Below are positions 4,977 through 7,391 of a DNA stretch of 7,391 nt, in pieces. A program made the translations under genes and the position numbers. The first letter of the stretch is position 1. Every line of letters starts with the position of its first letter. Where the stretch lies: NCBI GenBank assembly GCA_005888865.1, contig VBCL01000213.1, positions 1 through 7,391 of the forward strand, in the 5' to 3' direction. This DNA comes from Betaproteobacteria bacterium (GTDB lineage Bacteria > Pseudomonadota > Gammaproteobacteria > Burkholderiales > Casimicrobiaceae). A model generated the notes under the pieces. That model did not search any database. It was given only the letters and a program-made list of their open reading frames with translations, and was not told the DNA's origin.

Positions 4977-6548
4977 ATGGACACCGATGTCCTGATCGTC
5001 GGCGCCGGACCGACTGGGCTGATGCTCGCCAACCAGCTTGCGCGGCGTGGCGTGCGCGCGCAGATCATCGACAGGCATGCGGGTCCGGCTAAAGAGACAC
5101 GGGCGCTCGGCGTGCAGGCCCGCACGCTCGAAATCTACGCGCATCTCGGTATCGTCGGTCGCGCGCTCAAGCTCGGCAAGCCGGGCGTCGGTGGCAACAT
5201 CTGGGCGCAAGGCCGCTGGCTGGCGAACGTGCGGCTGAGCGATGCGGGCGACGGCGTGACGCCGTATCCGTACATCCTCGTGCTCGGCCAGGACGACAAC
5301 GAGCTCATCATGGGCGAGCGATTGCGCGAGCTCGGGATGTCGGTGCAGTGGAACACCGAGCTTACCGGTCTCGAGCAGCACGACGATCACGTCGCCGCCA
5401 CGCTCAAGCAGCCCGACGGCGGCAGTCGGACGATCAGCACCGGCTGGGTCGCCGGGTGCGATGGGGCGCGCAGCACGGTGCGCGAGGCCTGCGGCATCAC
5501 CTTTGCCGGCGCGCCGTACGAGCATGTGTTTTATGTCGCCGACACCGAAGCGACGGGAAGCATGGTGCCGGACCAGGTCAACGTGTACCTCTGGCGCAAC
5601 GGCTTCCACCTCTTCTTTCCGATGCGAGGCAAGGATCACTGGCGGGTGGTCGGAATCCTGCCCAAGGAGCTGCGGGGCAACCCGGACGTGACGTTCGACG
5701 CCGTGATTCCGTCGCTGGGCCAGGAGGCGGGCAGCGGATTGTCCTTCAAGCAATGCCTGTGGTTCTCCACCTACCGCATCCATCACCGCAGCGCCGAGCG
5801 GTTTCGCGACCGGCGTTGTTTCGTCCTCGGCGACGCCGCCCACATCCACAGTCCGGTCGGCGCGCAGGGCATGAACACGGGCCTGCAGGACGCGTACAAC
5901 CTGGGATGGAAGCTTGGGCTCGTCGTACAGGGTCGAGCGGATGCAGTGCTCCTCGATTCGTACGAGGCGGAGCGCGTGCCGGTCGCGCGCCGCCTGCTGG
6001 ACACGACCGATCGCGCCTTCCGGCTGGTGGTCTCGGACAATCCGCTCGCGGGCCTCTTCCGCACCCAGATCCTGGCGCGGATCATGGCGTTCGGGATGCG
6101 CCGCAAATGGGTCCAGCGCAGGGCGTTTCGCATCGTCTCCCAGACGGGCATTCACTATCGGTCGAGCCCGTTGTCGCAGTCGCTCGGCGGTCCGCCGGCC
6201 ACCGAGCTGCACGCGGGCGATCGCTTTCCGTGGCTGAAGCTCAAGCTCGACGCGAGCGGGGCGGTCGAGGATCTGTTCGAGAAGCTCGACGACACCCGCT
6301 TCAATCTGATCGTGATCGGACAGGCGACACCCTCGAAAGAAGCACTCGGGCTCGGCGACCTGCTGCGCGTCCACGCCGTCGCCGACGACCGCGGCAACGA
6401 CGCGGCGCTCCTGCGGGCGGCGATTTCCCAGCCGTCGTTCTATCTGCTGCGTCCCGATGGTCATGTCGGGCTGTGCGGGACGACGCTGGAGCCCGGTGCC
6501 CTGCGCCGCTACGTCGACGAGCGGCTCCGAATCCGTAGCCTGGGGTGA
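4977..6548 (+). CDS. FAD-dependent monooxygenase, phenol hydroxylase/PHBH-like (FAD_binding_3)
   Basis: A class A flavoprotein monooxygenase predicted to use NAD(P)H and O2 to hydroxylate an aromatic or related substrate in the cytoplasm. It has 523 residues. The Rossmann ADP-binding motif GAGPTG (9-14) is followed by Asp32 at the end of strand 2. The DG motif is in CDGARSTVR (161-169), contacting FAD and the pyridine nucleotide. The GD motif is in LGDAAHIHSPVGAQGMNTGL (284-303), followed by QDAYNLGWKL. Residues of about 395-520 form the C-terminal thioredoxin-like region of the longer TfdB/PheA/MhpA-type members, including FYLLRPDGHVGLCG (488-501), a typical ending. All flavin motifs are intact. 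The start at 4977 is fixed by AGGAG and the N-terminal motif. The neighbours are DUF1330 upstream (116-base gap) and an ABM-like gene downstream (114-base gap). The substrate cannot be inferred; pathway partners such as ring-cleavage enzymes are absent from the window. Confidence 0.95.
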   Translation: MDTDVLIVGAGPTGLMLANQLARRGVRAQIIDRHAGPAKETRALGVQARTLEIYAHLGIVGRALKLGKPGVGGNIWAQGRWLANVRLSDAGDGVTPYPYILVLGQDDNELIMGERLRELGMSVQWNTELTGLEQHDDHVAATLKQPDGGSRTISTGWVAGCDGARSTVREACGITFAGAPYEHVFYVADTEATGSMVPDQVNVYLWRNGFHLFFPMRGKDHWRVVGILPKELRGNPDVTFDAVIPSLGQEAGSGLSFKQCLWFSTYRIHHRSAERFRDRRCFVLGDAAHIHSPVGAQGMNTGLQDAYNLGWKLGLVVQGRADAVLLDSYEAERVPVARRLLDTTDRAFRLVVSDNPLAGLFRTQILARIMAFGMRRKWVQRRAFRIVSQTGIHYRSSPLSQSLGGPPATELHAGDRFPWLKLKLDASGAVEDLFEKLDDTRFNLIVIGQATPSKEALGLGDLLRVHAVADDRGNDAALLRAAISQPSFYLLRPDGHVGLCGTTLEPGALRRYVDERLRIRSLG

Positions 6549-6618
6549 GCGCGCCGCGCCAATCTCGGGCGGGTGGCGATTCTCCCCGCGTTTCGCTACG
6601 CGCATCCCCCGGGCTACG

Positions 6619-6624
6619 TATTAT
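6619..6624 (+). promoter_or_regulatory. Candidate -10 box upstream of the ABM-like gene
   Basis: TATTAT lies about 39 bases before the ATG, in the 114-base gap after the monooxygenase, within the only AT-rich patch of that gap. No convincing -35 element is seen. It suggests the ABM-like and LysE genes may have their own promoter. Confidence 0.3.
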
Positions 6625-6662
6625 CATTGGACGTCGAACCGCGAATCCAAAGGAGGCATCAA

Positions 6663-7091
6663 ATGACGGCATTCAACGTAGTTCGCTTCAAGGTGAAACC
6701 CGGCAACGCGGAAGCATTCATCGAGGCGCATCGCAACATGCGGCCCACGCTCAAGGGCTTCATCAGCGGAAGCCTGGTGAGGACCGGTGACCAGACGTTC
6801 GCCATGGTCGGCGAGTGGCGGAATTTCCAGAGCATCGTCAACAGCCGTCCACAGATGATCTCGATGCTGGACCAGGTGCGCGGCTTCCTCGAAGACCTCG
6901 GCAGCGACCTCGGTGTAACCGACCCGATTTCGGGCGAATCGGTCATCAAGTTCGGGCCGCCCAAGAAGGCCGCCAAGAAGGCGGCCAAGCAAAGCGCCGC
7001 CAAGCGAGGCGGCGCAAAAAAGCGCGCGACCAAGCGGACAAAGGCCAAGCCGGCGGCCCGCAAGAGCACGCCGAAGAGGCGCAAGCGCTGA
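6663..7091 (+). CDS. ABM-like small protein with histone H1-like basic tail
   Basis: A 142-residue protein in two parts. Residues 1-97 resemble the antibiotic biosynthesis monooxygenase-like/DUF718 dimeric alpha-beta barrels: FNVVRFKVKPGNAEAFIEAH (4-23), a FAMVGEW strand (46-52), RPQMISMLDQVRGFLEDL (62-79) and a conserved-looking GVTDPISG (84-91). Residues 99-142 are almost only Lys, Arg, Ala, Ser, Thr, Gly and Pro: 14 Lys and 7 Arg in 44 residues, no acidic residue, with KKAAKKAAK and KPAARKSTPKRRKR stretches like bacterial H1/AlgP-type tails. Such tails bind nucleic acid or other polyanions. ATG 6663 has a strong AGGAGG (6651-6656) 6 bases upstream; the frame is open to 6573 without a site. 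The LysE-type gene starts 31 bases downstream. The function of the core is unknown; many relatives are uncharacterised and no catalytic residue can be named. Confidence 0.78.
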   Translation: MTAFNVVRFKVKPGNAEAFIEAHRNMRPTLKGFISGSLVRTGDQTFAMVGEWRNFQSIVNSRPQMISMLDQVRGFLEDLGSDLGVTDPISGESVIKFGPPKKAAKKAAKQSAAKRGGAKKRATKRTKAKPAARKSTPKRRKR

Positions 7092-7122
7092 AGCCGGTTC
7101 GCAAACCATAGGATCGAAGGGC

Positions 7123-7391
7123 GTGCTCGGGATCCACGACTACGGGTTGTTCGTTCTCGCTGGCGTACTGCTCAATCTGACCCCCGGCCAGGACACGTTC
7201 TACATCCTCGGCTCCAGCATCGCCCAGGGGCGCCGCGTCGGCGTGGCCTCCGCGCTGGGTATCTGCAGCGGCTGCGTCGTGCACACGCTCGCCGCTGCCG
7301 CCGGGCTGTCGGCGATCCTCGCGACGTCCGCCACGGCCTTCTTCGTCGTGAAGCTCGTGGGCGCCGCGTACCTGATCTATCTTGGCATTCG
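7123..7391 (+). CDS. LysE/RhtB-family amino-acid exporter, N-terminal part (cut by window edge)
   Basis: This is the start of an inner-membrane LysE-superfamily transporter, which exports amino acids or related metabolites. From GTG 7123, 89 complete codons are open to the window edge. Residues 4-22 (IHDYGLFVLAGVLLNLTPG) form helix 1 and end in the family signature NLTPGxDT, here NLTPGQDT with Gln in place of the usual Pro. YILGSSIAQGRRVGVASALG (27-46) is the conserved loop and the start of helix 2. A hydrophobic segment spans about 52-70, and KLVGAAYLIYLGI (77-89) is the classic third-helix signature. Full-length relatives have about 205 residues and six helices, so roughly 55% lies outside the window. 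The GTG start is supported by AGGA (7110-7113) 9 bases upstream and by the position of the family N-terminus. It follows the ABM-like gene by 31 bases, suggesting co-transcription. The substrate is unknown. Confidence 0.93.
   Translation, partial: MLGIHDYGLFVLAGVLLNLTPGQDTFYILGSSIAQGRRVGVASALGICSGCVVHTLAAAAGLSAILATSATAFFVVKLVGAAYLIYLGI

Noticed and set aside
5348..6538. Plus-strand 396-codon open frame within the monooxygenase gene
   Set aside because: It is an out-of-frame reading of the monooxygenase, rich in Arg and Ala, with no family resemblance and no ribosome binding site.
6587..6602. Hairpin CGCGT-TTCGCT-ACGCG after the monooxygenase, considered as a terminator
   Set aside because: The stem is only five pairs and is followed by CATCCCCC rather than a T-run.
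4857..6605. Long minus-strand open frame (582 codons) antisense to the monooxygenase
   Set aside because: It is a shadow of the FAD monooxygenase, which has all its flavin motifs on the plus strand; the antisense product shows no recognisable domain.

Overview
The window reads as a GC-rich proteobacterial chromosome, most likely a betaproteobacterium. The main clue is the minus-strand order FmdB-type zinc ribbon, DUF502 membrane protein, aspS, which I recognise as a common betaproteobacterial arrangement. The aspartyl-tRNA synthetase and the DUF502 remnant also look betaproteobacterial. The species cannot be named from the sequence. No RNA gene, insertion sequence, CRISPR array, prophage or integration signature was seen. 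No gene-free stretch exceeds 300 bases; the largest gap is about 190 bases.

Left half, minus strand (read from 3663 down to 1): FmdB-like zinc ribbon, DUF502 protein (broken by a frameshift), aspS, a secreted RNase Sa/barnase-family guanyl RNase, and a barstar-family inhibitor that runs off the left edge. The last three genes are locked together: the aspS stop overlaps the RNase start (TGATG), and the RNase stop overlaps the barstar start (ATGA). The nuclease therefore appears to be made together with its inhibitor, downstream of an essential housekeeping gene. A minus-strand cupin gene lies 121 bases upstream of the FmdB gene and may be transcribed separately.

Right half, plus strand: a DUF1330 protein divergent from the cupin gene, a FAD-dependent aromatic-ring-hydroxylase-type monooxygenase with a C-terminal thioredoxin-like region, a small ABM-like (dimeric alpha-beta barrel) protein with a histone H1-like Lys/Arg/Ala tail, and the start of a LysE/RhtB-family exporter cut by the right edge. 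The cupin, DUF1330, monooxygenase and ABM-like genes resemble small-molecule oxidation genes. No substrate can be assigned, and the 114-117 base gaps between the first three plus-strand genes leave it unclear whether they form one operon.

I see no clearly new defence or mobile system. The items most worth checking are the aspS-coupled RNase/barstar cassette, the damaged DUF502 gene whose first codons stay open in frame all the way into aspS, and the H1-like tail on the ABM-like protein.
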